NCBI RefSeq assembly: GCF_028640845.1
Contig: NC_080546.1
Coordinates: forward strand, 80,865,757 to 80,929,756
Reading direction: 5' to 3'
From: Ahaetulla prasina
Taxonomy: Eukaryota > Chordata > Lepidosauria > Squamata > Colubridae
DNA length: 64,000 nt
Shown one piece after another: positions 21,482 through 32,370 of this stretch. Numbering within the stretch: the stretch's first letter is position 1; each line of letters begins with the position of its first letter. The notes under the pieces were generated by a model. The model was not told where the DNA came from. It saw only the letters and a program-made list of their open reading frames with translations, and made no database searches. The translations under genes and the position numbers were made by a program.

Positions 21482-21901
21482 GAAATGTGAAAATTGGACC
21501 ATAAGGAAGGCTGAGCAGCAGGGAATTGAGGCCTTTGAACTCTGGTGTTGGAGAAGACTCCTGCGAGTCCCTTGGACTGCAAAGTGAACAAACCGGTCAG
21601 TCCTAGAGGAGATCAACCCTGACTGCTCTTTAGAAGGCCAGATCCTGAAGATGAAACTCAAAGACTTTGGCCACCTAATGAGAAGGAAGGACTCACTGGA
21701 GAAGAGCCTAATGCTGGGAATTATGATGGAGGGCAAAAGAAGAAGGGGACGACAGAGAATGAGATGGCTGGATGGAGTCACTGAAGCAGTAGGCATGAGC
21801 TTAAATGGACTCCAGAGGATGGTAGAGGATAGGAAGGCCTGGAGGAACGTTGTCCATGGGGTCGCGATGGGTCGGACACGACTTCACAACTAACAACAAC
21901 A
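21482..21901 (+). mobile_element. Bov-B LINE 3' end with 12-bp duplication
   Basis: A 5'-truncated 420-bp Bov-B. It encodes the RT C-terminus (KAEQQGIEAFELWCWRRLL, then a stop, KMKLKDFGHLMRRKDSLEK, RRRGRQRMRWLDGV, AWRNVVHGV, GRTRLHN, stop) and ends in GGACACGACTTCACAACTAA plus CAACAAC. Flanked by a perfect 12-bp duplication AAGACTGAAATT (21470-21481, 21902-21913), the mark of target-primed reverse transcription. Confidence 0.95.
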
Positions 21902-21913
21902 AAGACTGAAATT

Positions 21914-22555
21914 AAAGTTATGTGTGAAGTACCCAAATTGTGCCTTCTTAAAACAGATGATCGGCAACCTTGGATGATATGTTTCTCAATTGGTGCAAAA
22001 AATCTTGGAAGAGGACGCCAAATGGCAGAACCAAGAGTGAAATCCATCCGTGTTAATTCTTATCTTGCTGGCAGATATGAAAAAAGATCTGGTTAAAATC
22101 CATGTTCCAAGGAAGTTTGAAATATTTTGCCGGCACTGTCTTGGCTTGGCTTCTGCCAGCATCCTGTGTCAGCAAAGGCTTCAAAAATGTAAGCTATCTG
22201 TGCTTTGTTTCTTTTTTGGAATTGCCTTCTCCAACCAGCCACAAGAAATATTCCAATCTTTCCACTCAATATCCCCAACATATACCAAGAGTCGACATCA
22301 TATCCTGAACTTAGAACTGAGAAGTAGGAATTTAAATCATAATAAAACTGTGTACAGCAGTCAAAACACTATTTCTAAACTTTTGTGAGCTGTTGCAGGT
22401 CTGTTTCCTGTGTGTTTGTGTGTGTGTGTGTGTGTGAGAAAGAGAGGGAGGGAGGGAGAGGGAGGAAGAAGAGGAAGGAGACAAAAAGGCCTAAATTTGA
22501 AATTCAAGAGTGCTATGGTCCCTATGCCCAATATAGTATTTAGGCTTCGGCAAAT
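21914..22555. other. CORIN intron 1 sequence with a purine/TG simple repeat
   Basis: Mostly unique. At 22410-22475 a (TG)n run passes directly into a GA/GGGA-rich tract. Confidence 0.5.
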
Positions 22556-22826
22556 AATTTTTTTATTTTTATTTTTTATTTGCATTTATATCCCGCCCTT
22601 CTCCGAAGACTCAGGGCGGCTTACACTATGTTAGCAATAGTCTTCATCCTATTTGTATATTTATATACAAAGTCAACTTATTGCCCTCCCAACAATCTGG
22701 GTCCTCATTTTACCTACCTTATAAAGGATGGAAGGCTGAGTCAACCTTGGGCCTGGTGGGACTAGAACCTGCAGTAATTGCAGGCAGCTGTATTAATAAC
22801 AGACTGTCTTACCAGTCTGAGCCACA
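22556..22826 (-). mobile_element. tRNA-derived SINE with L2-type tail
   Basis: Minus copy: TATATCCCGCCCTTCTCCG tail at left, AAGGCTGAGTCAACCTTGGG body, tRNA-like head near 22760-22826. Confidence 0.8.
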
Positions 22827-23628
22827 AATAATGAAAAGCCTGGCCATCTGATGAGTTAAACTTAAAAAAAAAATATTTATTAAATCTCTCACAGAACTTC
22901 TGCAAGCTGGCTGTGACTCAGTCACTATTTCTCCAAGCCCAAGTCAGCAATGGAGTAGCTCTGAAACTTTGGATCCTATGAGCAAAACACTTTACAATGT
23001 CAAATATCGTTAATGCTAACAGAAGCAGTACATGAAACCGTTAAAATAACTCTGAAAATTAAATCCTCAGCAGGACATGAAAATTGAATGAGCATTGATT
23101 TTTGGAAAGAAAAAGAAGAAAATTGTTTTCAAGGCATTTATGCATAAACAGATTTAAAAGCAAATTCTTTGGGTTTGCTGAAGGGCTATTACAAAACAAT
23201 TCTTGTATAATTATAGAGTGATATAACTTCCTTACAATCTATTCCTAACAGAACATTATTCACTTTTTCCAACTTAACCTCTCTGTTGTTTTTCTGGTGT
23301 CTATTTTGAGATTCTAAGAAATCTCGGTTTCCTTATTATTTGCTCAAGTGCCATATAAATGCATGGTTTGTGGAGAGAAAAATGTAAGAATACATACAGT
23401 ATTTTAGGTCCCTTGAATGATTTCAGGCCAGTTGACAGAACCATATTTAAAGGGCCTTCTGGAAGGCCAACAGAGTCTGAGCTAGCCTCACCTTGAGGGG
23501 AAAGACATCCCAAACGGATCTTGGCAAAAAAAAAACACCGTTCTGCCTAGATTCTATATGACTGAACTCCCTGACAAACATAATTTGCAACATGCCTCTC
23601 CTACCAGACCTGAAGAGGTGGATACGTG
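22827..23628. other. CORIN intron 1 sequence, no feature seen
   Basis: Apparently unique intron sequence. No exon or repeat recognised. Confidence 0.4.
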
Positions 23629-24524
23629 CAGGGGTGGGATTCAGCCGGTTCGAGAGAACCGATTGTTATGATTTTGCACAGTTCAAAGAACCAGTAAAAT
23701 CAACCACCCGCCCACCCTGCCCTATATATTATCTTTCCTTCGCTAATCTCCTTGCCTCGCCTCCACGTCTCGCCCGCTCTGCTCACCAAAGGTAAGCATG
23801 CCACCCATTTCCCTTTTGCCTCGGGTTGGGGCCCAGGGACACGCCATTCCCCGGATCCAGCCTTGCCCCAAAGCCTCTGTCTTCTCGCCACTCGCCTTGG
23901 CCAGGTCAGGAAATGCGCTATTCCCCGGCTCCAGCCTTGCCCTGGGCCTCTACCCACATGCCGCTGCCCCCCTCTGGCCTCAACTACTGGAGGGTTCTTC
24001 TTAGCTGGCTGCAGCGGACATCTTGCAGTTGTCCCTTGTCGAGGCTCGGTTGCTCGCAGAGACACTCCATGTGGTCTCAGGGTCAGCAGCTGCTTCTCTC
24101 CGCTGCCGCTCTTGCAGGAAGAGAGAGCATCTCTTGTGAAATTTAGCATAAGCCGCTTTCCTCTAAGTCCCATCCGGAAAGTGCGCGGCACAGAGAAGCA
24201 GCAGCCATGTTGAATGCTGTTTCTCTGTGCCACAGCGCTTTCCAGATGGGACTTAGAAGAAAGCGGCGGCTCACAGCTGCTAAATTGCACAAGAGACTCT
24301 CTCTCCCAGCAAGAGCAGCAGCGAAGAAGAGCAGTCACTGCCCCGGAGAGCAGAGATGGAGCAGAGCAGGTCCCGAAAGCCTGCTCGGTCGACTCTCCCC
24401 GCGTGATGGAAGCCAGACATGCACGGAAGCTATGGGCACATGCGCAGAAGCTGTGCACCTGCGCGTGCTCGCGCACTCACATTTTCAGCGAACTGGTTGT
24501 TAAATGGGTTGAATCCCACCACTG
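23629..24524. mobile_element. Foldback hAT-type element, 896 bp
   Basis: Ends CAGGGGTGGGATTCAGCCGG and TTGAATCCCACCACTG with a near-perfect 8-bp duplication (GATACGTG 23621-23628; GGTACGTG 24525-24532). The CpG-rich interior holds a large inverted repeat centred near 24215: TAAGCCGCTTTCCTCTAAGT on the left against its complement at about 24245-24275, extending to about 24060 and 24395. Several overlapping ORFs in this GC-rich DNA are artefacts of base composition. Confidence 0.88.
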
Positions 24525-24657
24525 GGTACGTGTAATTAAGGAGAGACAGACCCCTGAATATCCCAGTCTTATGTCTTGTAGGGCCTTAAAGCTTATAACT
24601 AGAACTCTGAATCGGATCCAAAAACCAATCGACAACCAGTGCCGCTCACAATTTTTT

Positions 24658-25400
24658 TTTTTTTTTTTTTTAGAATTTTATTGGCCAAGTGTGATTGGAC
24701 ACACAAGGAATTTGTCTTGGTGCATATGCTCTCAGTGTACATAAAAGAAAAGATACGTTCATCAAGGTACAACATTTACAACACAATTGATGATCAATAT
24801 ATCAATATAAATCATAAGGATTGCCAGCAACAAGTTATAGTCATACAGTCATAAGTGGAAAGAGATTGGTGATGGGAACTATGAAACGATTAATAGTAGT
24901 GCAGATTCAGTAAATAGTCTGACAGTGTTGAGGGAATTATTTGTTTAGCAGAGTGATGGCGTTCGGGAAAAAACTGTTCTTGTGTCTAGTTGTTCTGGTG
25001 TGCAGTGCTCTATAGCGTCGTTTTGAGGGTAGGAGTTGAAACAGTTTATGTCCAGGATGCGAGGGATCTGCAAATATTTTCACGGCCCTCTTCTTGATTC
25101 GTGCAGTATACAGGTCCTCAATGGAAGGCAAGTTGGTAGCAATTATTTTTTCTGCAGTTCTAATTATCCTCTGAAGTCTGTGTTTTTCTTGTTGGGTTGC
25201 AGAACCGAACCAGACAGTTATAGAGGTGCAAATGACAGACTCAATAATTCCTCTGTAGAATTGAATCAGCAGCTCCTTGGGCAGTTTGAGCTTACTGAGT
25301 TGGCGCAGAAAGAACATTCTTTGTTGTCCTTTTTTAATGATGTTTTTGATGTTAGCTGTCCATTTGAGATCTTGCGAGGCAGGGAAGTAATGTGCGCAGA
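24658..25400 (-). mobile_element. Snake1-type LINE 3' end, about 740 bp
   Basis: Minus frame 25317-24937 encodes the RT end: FFLRQLSKLKLPKELLIQFY, RGIIESVICTSITVWFGSA, IRTAEKIIATNLPSIEDLY, RRYRALHTRTTRHKNSFFP, ITLLNK, stop. The tail TAGAATTTTATTGGCC is at left. One of the longest copies here. Confidence 0.92.
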
Positions 25401-25499
25401 TATTGAGGTACGCATAACTGCTTGTCCCATTGCATTTTGCAATACCCGAAGCTTCCAGGATACTCTTTAAAAGCCTGACCGCTTGTTGCGGTGGTCCAT

Positions 25500-25665
25500 T
25501 CAGGAGACGACTAGGGTATGAATGATATTCGCGATGACATGCATGCTAGTCTAGCCACAATGAACTGCCCGGCTGAAGGCCAAATACAATTCAAATCAAT
25601 TATCCACAGGATAGCCATGAATTGACATAGACTTGACGTAACTAATAACAACCCCTTAAATACAC
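25500..25665 (+). mobile_element. Possible RTE/Bov-B-tailed fragment
   Basis: ATAGCCATGAATTGACATAG and ACTTGACGTAACTAATAACA resemble an RTE/Bov-B-type 3' tail (GGTCGCCATGAGTCGGxxxx-GACTTGACGGxxxTAACAAC). Family uncertain. Confidence 0.35.
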
Positions 25666-25796
25666 TTTTGCAAATTCAAATTCATCTCAGTTTTTCTAAA
25701 GTTTTAAGATCTTCTTTGCAATTGTAAAAACCGGTCCTTCCTTCCTTCCTCTCACTTTTCTGCTCAGATAAACCTTTTAACGAATTTAATACAAAA

Positions 25797-26146
25797 TACA
25801 GGTAATCAACTGAGCCCAAAATTGCTGTTGTTCAGTGAGACATTTGTTATCGGAGTTTTGCCCCATTTTTCCATCTTTCTTGCCGCAGTTGCTAAGTGAA
25901 TCACTGCAAGTGATAGTTTAGTAACTTGGTTGTTAAGTGAATTTGGCTTCCCCATTGACTTTGCTTGTCGGAAGGTCGCGAAAGGCAACACAGCAATGGT
26001 CATAAATGTAAAGCAATTGCCAAGCATCCGAATTTTGATCACATGACCTGGAGGCTAGTGCAAAAGTTGTAACTGTGAAAAACAGTCATACGTTACATTT
26101 GTTAGTGCTGTTGAACTGTCATTAAATGAACTGTTGTAAGTACAAA
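25797..26146. mobile_element. CTCGACTTACAAC MITE
   Basis: From ACAGGTAATCAACTGAGCCC through GTTAAGTGAATTTGGCTTCC and GATCACATGACCTGG to GAACTGTTGTAAGTAC. Confidence 0.75.
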
Positions 26147-26303
26147 CTGATTTTACAAATAACACTGAAATCAACTAACAAATTAAAAAGCTGAGATGTA
26201 TCTTTGTGAGTTTTCTTATGTCAAGAGTGACAGCAAATTGTATCTTTAGAGTAAGTAGCCCTACTTCTAACCATCAGAGACTTCAACTACTATAAAAGGG
26301 TGG

Positions 26304-26907
26304 TGTCGTGTCCCCCTCCCCCTCCGACGACCGGGTCTAGGAAGTCCGTCTCAAGCGTGGCAACGAAGCCTCTGCAGCTTTGCCAAATTCCTTCGAGGTT
26401 TCTCAGGGCAGGCAGGAGTCCAAGTTGTGACTTCAGCAAACTAGATGAGACTTTGCTTGACTCAAGGTTGGAATGCCAAAAGCAGGTCCTTTATATAGGC
26501 TGTGGGGTGTGGCTCCATGACTCAGCATTTATCCAGGCCTGCCCCACCCTTCCTTCTGCTGGCGTCGCCTCTCAGATCTCTGGAAGCGAGGATCCTCCCA
26601 CTCTGAGTTGTCTTCAGCTGTCTCTACTGTTGGCATCTGGGAAAGGGAGGGGTCAGAGGGAGCAGGTCTGGGTAATTGCACCACTTGGCTGACTTCCTGC
26701 TCTGACGGCTGCGTCGAAGGAACACACACAGTATGAGTGAGCTGTATTGGATTTCTCTTTTCACTCCTTGACTCCTCTCCGGGCATGGGGCCAGGGCCGG
26801 GGGCTGGAGGCATGACAGGCCGTTCATCTTCATTATCAGACTCGGAGTCTGATAACAGGCCCGGGAGGAGATGGGAGGGGCCCGGCTGAGAAGGATAAGG
26901 CACAACA
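26304..26907 (-). mobile_element. Solo LTR, 604 bp, 5-bp duplication GGTGG
   Basis: Minus-oriented: TGTTGTGCCTTATCC to GGGGGACACGACA, with GGTGG at 26299-26303 and 26908-26912. A minus frame open from the first LTR base (VVPYPSQPGPSHLL) continues through DSESDNEDERPVMPP to ERRRQQKEGWGRPG, stop (26529), just upstream of a TATATAAAGG box. Closest relative in the window: 19872-20474. Confidence 0.93.
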
Positions 26908-26960
26908 GGTGGCCTGCGCACAGAAACTGCCCCTAAGAGAGCAGAACAGCCAATTAATCG

Positions 26961-27314
26961 TGCCCGGTGGCAGGGACTAGGACGTTGAGCTTGTCGATCG
27001 AAAGGTCGGCAGCTCAGCGGTTCGAATCCCTAGTGCTGCCATGTAACGGGGTGAGCTCCTGTTACTTGTCCCAGCTTCTGCCAACCTAGTAATTTCAAAA
27101 GCACATAAAAATGCAACTAGAAAAAACAGGGACCACCTTTGGTGAGAAGGTAACAGCGTTCCATGCGCCTTTGGCGTTGAGTCATGCCAGCCACATGACC
27201 ACGGAGATGTCTTCGGATAGCGCTGGCTCTTCGGCTTTGAAACGGAGATGAGCACCACCCCCTAGAGTCGGCAATGACTAGCGCGTATGTGCAAGGGGAA
27301 CCTTTACCTTTACC
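26961..27314 (+). mobile_element. Sauria-type SINE, full length
   Basis: The tRNA-like head includes a B box (GGTTCGAATCC). The body is AACAGCGTTCCATGCGCC, CAGCCACATGACCACGG and AGAGTCGGCAATGACTAGCG, and the 3' tail ACCTTTACCTTTACCT is characteristic of squamate Sauria SINEs mobilised by Bov-B. Confidence 0.85.
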
Positions 27315-27548
27315 TAAATATTTGGTGGAGGCTGAGTGACGTTTCTTTATAAGGTCCTTCACCATGGCAAGGCAGAGCTAATGTGGTGTCACCTACATGC
27401 TGGTTTAAGTCCACTAAGCCAGGGGTCTCCAACCTTGGTCCCTTTAAGACTTGTGGACTTCAACTCCCAGAGTTCCTCAGCCAGCTTTGCTGAAAAGCTG
27501 GGAGTTGAAGTCCACAAGTCTTAAAGGGACCAAGGTTGGAGACCCCTG
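27108..27548 (+). repeat. Source-like copy of a 440-bp segment shared with 54647-55060
   Basis: The SINE 3' part, about 105 bp of otherwise unremarkable DNA (AATATTTGGTGGAGGCTGAG onwards) and the MITE occur in the same order and orientation, at roughly 95% identity by eye, inside the MITE at 54595-55083. Confidence 0.8.
27420..27548. mobile_element. Palindromic hAT-type MITE, 129 bp
   Basis: Perfect 8-bp duplication CACTAAGC (27412-27419, 27549-27556). Arms CAGGGGTCTCCAACCTTGGT and ACCAAGGTTGGAGACCCCTG; the inner arms GACTTCAACTCCCAG and CTGGGAGTTGAAGTC complete the hairpin. Confidence 0.94.
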
Positions 27549-27556
27549 CACTAAGC

Positions 27557-29208
27557 CACAGAAACTCATTGGGTGACTTTAAGCCAATCGCTGTCTCTCA
27601 GACCAGCCTCCCCTGCAGGATTATGCAGGTAAACCAAAGGGTCATCCCAAAGTAAGCCAACTTCCGCGCTTAGAGAAAAGGAAGGGTTTAAAACGAGTGA
27701 ATCAAATAATCCATAATAAGAGATGGCATGGTTAAACTCTACACATGTTGGCTAATCAATGTGGCTTGGAAGAAAGATGGCCCAAATTCTGAACCCTCAA
27801 TTAATAGGCTAACCACCGAAGGCTCTCCTCTCTTAACCTACTCTTAACCATCTCCTCCCCAGGAATTACAAGCTTGATAAATCTTTCTAGGCCTCCCTTT
27901 CTCATAGCCAGACAAGTTGATAGTCCGTCAAGAATACGGATAGCGTTTTTTATAAACCTAGAAGAGACAATATTCGTCAGATCTTGGCACAGAGTCAATA
28001 TTTATAGCTTCAATGTTCATTGTCAGGTTTTAAATTATCCCAATCGATCTAATTTAATACACACTCATGCCAGAAAGCTTTGATAGAGAAGAATCTTTAT
28101 TTTACTAGGGCAGTTCTTCCTTCTACTGACTGGTTTCCAGCGAGTGCTTTAATCCGAATACTGTAGGTGCCGAAATTAGAATCCATTCACATCTGCCATT
28201 TCATGCCTGGTGGTGTGGAATTCCTTTGCAAATATGTTTCTGGACTCATGCCAGAAAGGAACTACATATCAAACCTCCTGTAAGCAGAAAAAGTCTTTGG
28301 TATGTGGTTTCCTTTTGGTTCCAGTCCAACAAAACTTGTTTGAAGGGAATCCCCACTGCACAGTACTTTCTAGGTGGACTGGGGAGTATTAAGTATATTT
28401 GCCACCTTGAGTTACTTATAAAGTAATAAAAGCAGGATAAAAGCGAATACATAAATGCAGCACAATACTTCAGAATCTAAAGTGAGTTTTTGTTCCTTGC
28501 AAAAATAATAACAATCCAATGTTTTTGAGAACTCCTCAGTGCTTCGGTTGGAATTTCTAGATTTTTAGTGGAACTTGTAGAACTAATAGGAATTAATAGA
28601 AGCGGAAACCTTAATTGTTACGAGACCTAACCTGATTAAAAGCATGCATAATTAAATTAGGTAAGTCATCTTCAAGGATTGTGCTACGAAGTTCTACAAA
28701 AACTGTTTTTATTGAATAGTATTTTCAATAATAATGTAGGATTATTTTAATTGCATTTATATTTTTCTCAAAATTTTGAAGGCTTAACAAGGGGTAAAAC
28801 CTACATGTCACTTGCGAATTTCAAAACAGTAGCTATCATTAAGCCACAGGAGTTTATTTAGGCACGGAATAAGCGCAGCTAACTTGGGTAACCCCAAGTT
28901 ATTTTTAGGAACAAGGAAGGGAAGAGTTCAGGAGTTCAAAAACTACCATGCAGACATGGGAGATGGCCAAGCGTCTTGTGGTGACAGATCTCAATCTAGC
29001 CTTTTCAGGTTAGTTTTGGATTAACCCCCTTCTCATATGAAGCCCCTCCCTTGCACCCAATTCCTGCTGTGCCCTGAAGCAGCAACGCAAAAGGGGAGGG
29101 GGTCGCCTGACCCTGGAATTTGGATCCTCTTCCAATTGTGTGCAGGGCTCAGTCTTCCCAATGGAAAGTTGGGAGAATCAGAGAAGCTTCATCCAGAGGT
29201 GTGTCCTG
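27557..29208. other. CORIN intron 1 sequence, largely unique
   Basis: 1.65 kb without recognised repeats or exons. Could be searched for conserved noncoding elements. Confidence 0.4.
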
Positions 29209-29216
29209 CCCTTGAC

Positions 29217-29404
29217 CAGTAGTCATCAACTGGTGGACCATGGACCACTGGTGGTCTGCGAGAAAATGTTGGTGGTCCGCGGAAAAATTATTTGCATTGT
29301 TTTATATTGCACTAAATACTATTTATCTTTTTAAAAAATTCATATCAGTGGTCCGCGGGATTTAAAATTATGAATTTAGCGGTCTGAAAAGTTGGTGACC
29401 TCTG
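29217..29404. mobile_element. hAT-type MITE, 188 bp
   Basis: Near-perfect 8-bp duplication (CCCTTGAC 29209-29216; CCCTGGAC 29405-29412). Ends CAGTAGTCATCAACTGG and TTGGTGACCTCTG. Contains GGTCCGCGGAAAAATTATTTGC and AAATTATGAATTT. It is the uninterrupted relative of the arms at 17152-17883. Confidence 0.85.
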
Positions 29405-29412
29405 CCCTGGAC

Positions 29413-29799
29413 TACAGGACTTATCACCATTGTGTGTAATATCATTGGCCAAACATTCTTTTGACTGACATACATTTTCTATTGCCTGATTGGTCGTTAA
29501 CTAACTCAGCCAATCCCACGGGATTTTTCTGCCCAATTGTGGCTAACACAACAGTGAAGGCAGTTTGTAATTGAGGAGGTTTGAAGCGGAACAAGCCATT
29601 GGAAGAAATATCCATCTGATTTAGGTCCAAGCTGGGAGAAGGAAAACATGGAGGTTGATTGGAAAGATGGGTTTATTGATGAAGCAGAACCACGTGGGTT
29701 TGTGGTTCTGGGCAGCTGGCAAAATGGGAGTTGAGAGTGGGTGGTTTTTATACCTTCTTTTGGGCTTTGTATTTGAGCTTCCTGTTCTTGTGGAAGAAC
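29413..29799. other. CORIN intron 1 sequence, no feature seen
   Basis: Apparently unique. Confidence 0.35.
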
Positions 29800-29807
29800 A
29801 TGTATTC

Positions 29808-30243
29808 CAGTGTCGGCGAACCTATGGCACGCATGCCGGAAGCGGCACGCAAAACCATCCCACAAAGAATGCATGGCCTTGCTGGCTCCTATTCCACATT
29901 GTTGTGATCACACATGCACCGATCAGTTGGCCATTGCGCGCATGGGAGCGGCAGAACCCGGAAGAGCAATCTGCTATTATGTATGCGCAGACCAACACCC
30001 AAATTGATGTTGACATTGTGTGCATGTGTGATGGCCAGCTGTTCGTTGGGCGCGCGTTCCATGCTGGTACCCGGCTGTTTGGGTGCCAGCTCATGCATGC
30101 GCAACGGACTGCCGCTCTTCCAGGTATCGGCGCTTCCGCGTGTGCAAAGGCCAGCAGGGTCATGCATACCTCATGGGGTGGTTTTGCGTGCCACTTCCAG
30201 CACGCAGGCTGGCACGCGGTGATGTCAAAGTTTGCCATCACTG
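29808..30243. mobile_element. hAT-type MITE, 436 bp
   Basis: Perfect 8-bp duplication ATGTATTC (29800-29807, 30244-30251). Ends CAGTGTCGGCGAACC and TTTGCCATCACTG. The interior is CpG- and CATGCG-rich with several overlapping random ORFs. Confidence 0.92.
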
Positions 30244-30404
30244 ATGTATTCTATTGGCTGTTGTCAGATTCCTATGGGGTCATGTAGGGGTCATAGCTGG
30301 CTCCATAGGCAAAAGGGAAAATCAAATAGGTAGCTTGTCTGAGTTAATTTGGTTGAAGTTTGGATTGCTGGAAATGGTGCAATGAAGGGGCTTTGGACTG
30401 CTTG

Positions 30405-30700
30405 CGCACAGACTTCATGTTTTAGTCTCCAGGCCTTTAACCATCTTAGTTGCTCTTCTCTGCACTTTTTCCAAACTTTCAACATCCTTTCTGTAATGTG
30501 GTAACCAAAACTGGATACAGTATTCCAGGTGTGATCTTATTAGGTTTATAAAGCGGTATTAATACATCACCTGATTTTGATTCTATACCTCTGTTTATAC
30601 ATTCAAGGATTGTATTAGCTTTTTTGGCTATTGCCACACACTCCTGGCTCATATTTAAGTGATCTTCCACTTGGATATCTAGGTTTATATCCCAAATATA
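30405..30700 (-). mobile_element. CR1 LINE fragment
   Basis: The minus strand reads MEDHLNMSQECVAIAKKANT, ILECINRGIESKS, matching the CR1 RT C-terminal half (compare 54000-54090). No 3' tail in this piece. Confidence 0.75.
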
Positions 30701-30739
30701 TCTAAATTTATATGGCGGGTGGGAGGGGAACCGTAAGTT

Positions 30740-31935
30740 AAATATGAGACATTAGAAGATGTAAAGAAGAAGATTGAATCTACCCGATTTAAAATCGTAT
30801 TTTGCTGTCTGTTGCTTAGCTTGGAAGAAGGAGTGGGTGTTCTTGAAAAACAGAAGATGGCTATTAGGAAAAGGCGAGTGGAAAACATAATACGAGATTT
30901 GAGTGGCATGGATATTTCTGGTATGATTAAAGCTAAGTTATATACACTACAGATTTTAAAAATACTACGTTAGAGGTACCATTTTGAGAACATGGAATAA
31001 ATGCAAATCTAAGCTGTGTCTGAAAATATCTTTGTGCTTCTTAATACAATTACTTTTTATTGTTAAAATGTACTTTTGTTGAAATTTGAGGCAGAAGAAC
31101 AAGTGAAAGAAGGCATGATAAAACGTAAAAAAAAAAAGGCTAAGAATTTTGGTTTAATATACAAAGGGAAAATATGTGGTTGAAAGGCTTAAATTTACAT
31201 TGTGTTCCTGTCTTAAGGAATTTGTTTATATAATGATGTACTGTTGGTATACGGCACCAGAGAAATTAATTCTCTGGAATGTATAAAGGTACTTCAAATT
31301 CATGCTGGAAATAGAACAACATGGAGGAACATTATATTTGGTAGACCTGTACCAAAGCCAGAAATTTTTGAATTCAAACACATGTATTAATTCATATGGT
31401 TTTAAAGGCTAATATACAATTGAAACCAGAGACTTTTCTTATGCGACTAATGGATAAACAGCTGGGGGGAAAGTTCTGGAACTTTGTTTTTGTATTATTG
31501 TAGCCAGATTATTTAGATGCTCAAAATTAAAAATATTCAGCACTCCTCCCGCAATAGATGATGGTTGGTAAAGATGTTGGAACTTGTAGAGATGTCTAAA
31601 GTGACTTCCTTATTAATGAAAGGACAACATCTATATATCTTTTCTAACTGGAAACCCATTATAGACTTTTTGATGAATAAACTTTTGATTTGTGGTTTTA
31701 ATGCTTAGAAAATATTAGATAATAGAAAGGAGTGAGCTTTTGGTAACTACAGAATATAATCTCACATTTGCTGCACAGAAATCCAAAGTTTCTATTTCTT
31801 TTTACCTTTTATTTTTGCACCTTTGTGATTTCCTTTCTTTTTTCCTTTCCTTTCTTTACTTTGTATTAGTTTTCGTTAGTTTTTAATCTTCCTTTTAAAA
31901 CGTTTAATAAAATGTATGCAAAAATATCACTCATG
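30740..31935 (+). mobile_element. Decayed L1-type LINE, 3' part
   Basis: Near 31640-31710 the plus strand reads NWKPIIDFLMNKLLICGFNA, stop, the usual end of squamate L1 ORF2. A pyrimidine-rich 3' UTR follows (CCTTTCCTTTCTTTAC) and AACGTTTAATAAAATG. Upstream pieces are AT-rich and frame-broken; the left limit is uncertain. Confidence 0.6.
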
Positions 31936-31966
31936 AAGGTCTTCCAAGTGATTCCGTGTCATTGCA

Positions 31967-32370
31967 TTTTTAAATTTTTTTTAATTTTTATTTATTTTGT
32001 CAAACACAACAGTATATATAAGTATAAGCATGAAATAACCATACAAATTGGATACAATTATAGGGAACATTAGGACAGGAACGGTAGGCACGCTGGTGCT
32101 CTTATGCACGCCCCTTACAGACCTCTTAGGAATGGGGTGAGGTCAATAGTAGATAGTCTTTGGTTAAAACTTTGGGGATTTTGGGAAGAGATCACATAGT
32201 CAGGTAGTGCATTCCAGGCATTAACAACTCTGTTACTGAAGTCATATTTTCTACAATCAAGATTGGAGCGGTTCACATTAAGTTAAATCTATTGTGCGCT
32301 CGTGTATTGTTGCGATTGAAGCTGAAGTAGTCTTCAACAGGAAGGACATTGTAGCAGATGTAAGATGTAA
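31967..32370 (-). mobile_element. CR1-like LINE (RRVLHSS type) 3' end
   Basis: Minus copy with a TTATTTTGTCAAACACAAC tail, complement of GGGGCGTGCATAAGAGCAC and of the RT end. Confidence 0.8.

Noticed and set aside
23700..24744. 258-, 176- and 153-codon ORFs on both strands
   Set aside because: All lie within the CpG-rich foldback hAT-type element delimited by an 8-bp duplication; frames overlap on both strands with no domain.
29655..30287. 210-codon plus-strand ORF
   Set aside because: Most of it is the hAT-type MITE at 29808-30243; no other copy of that group conserves the frame.
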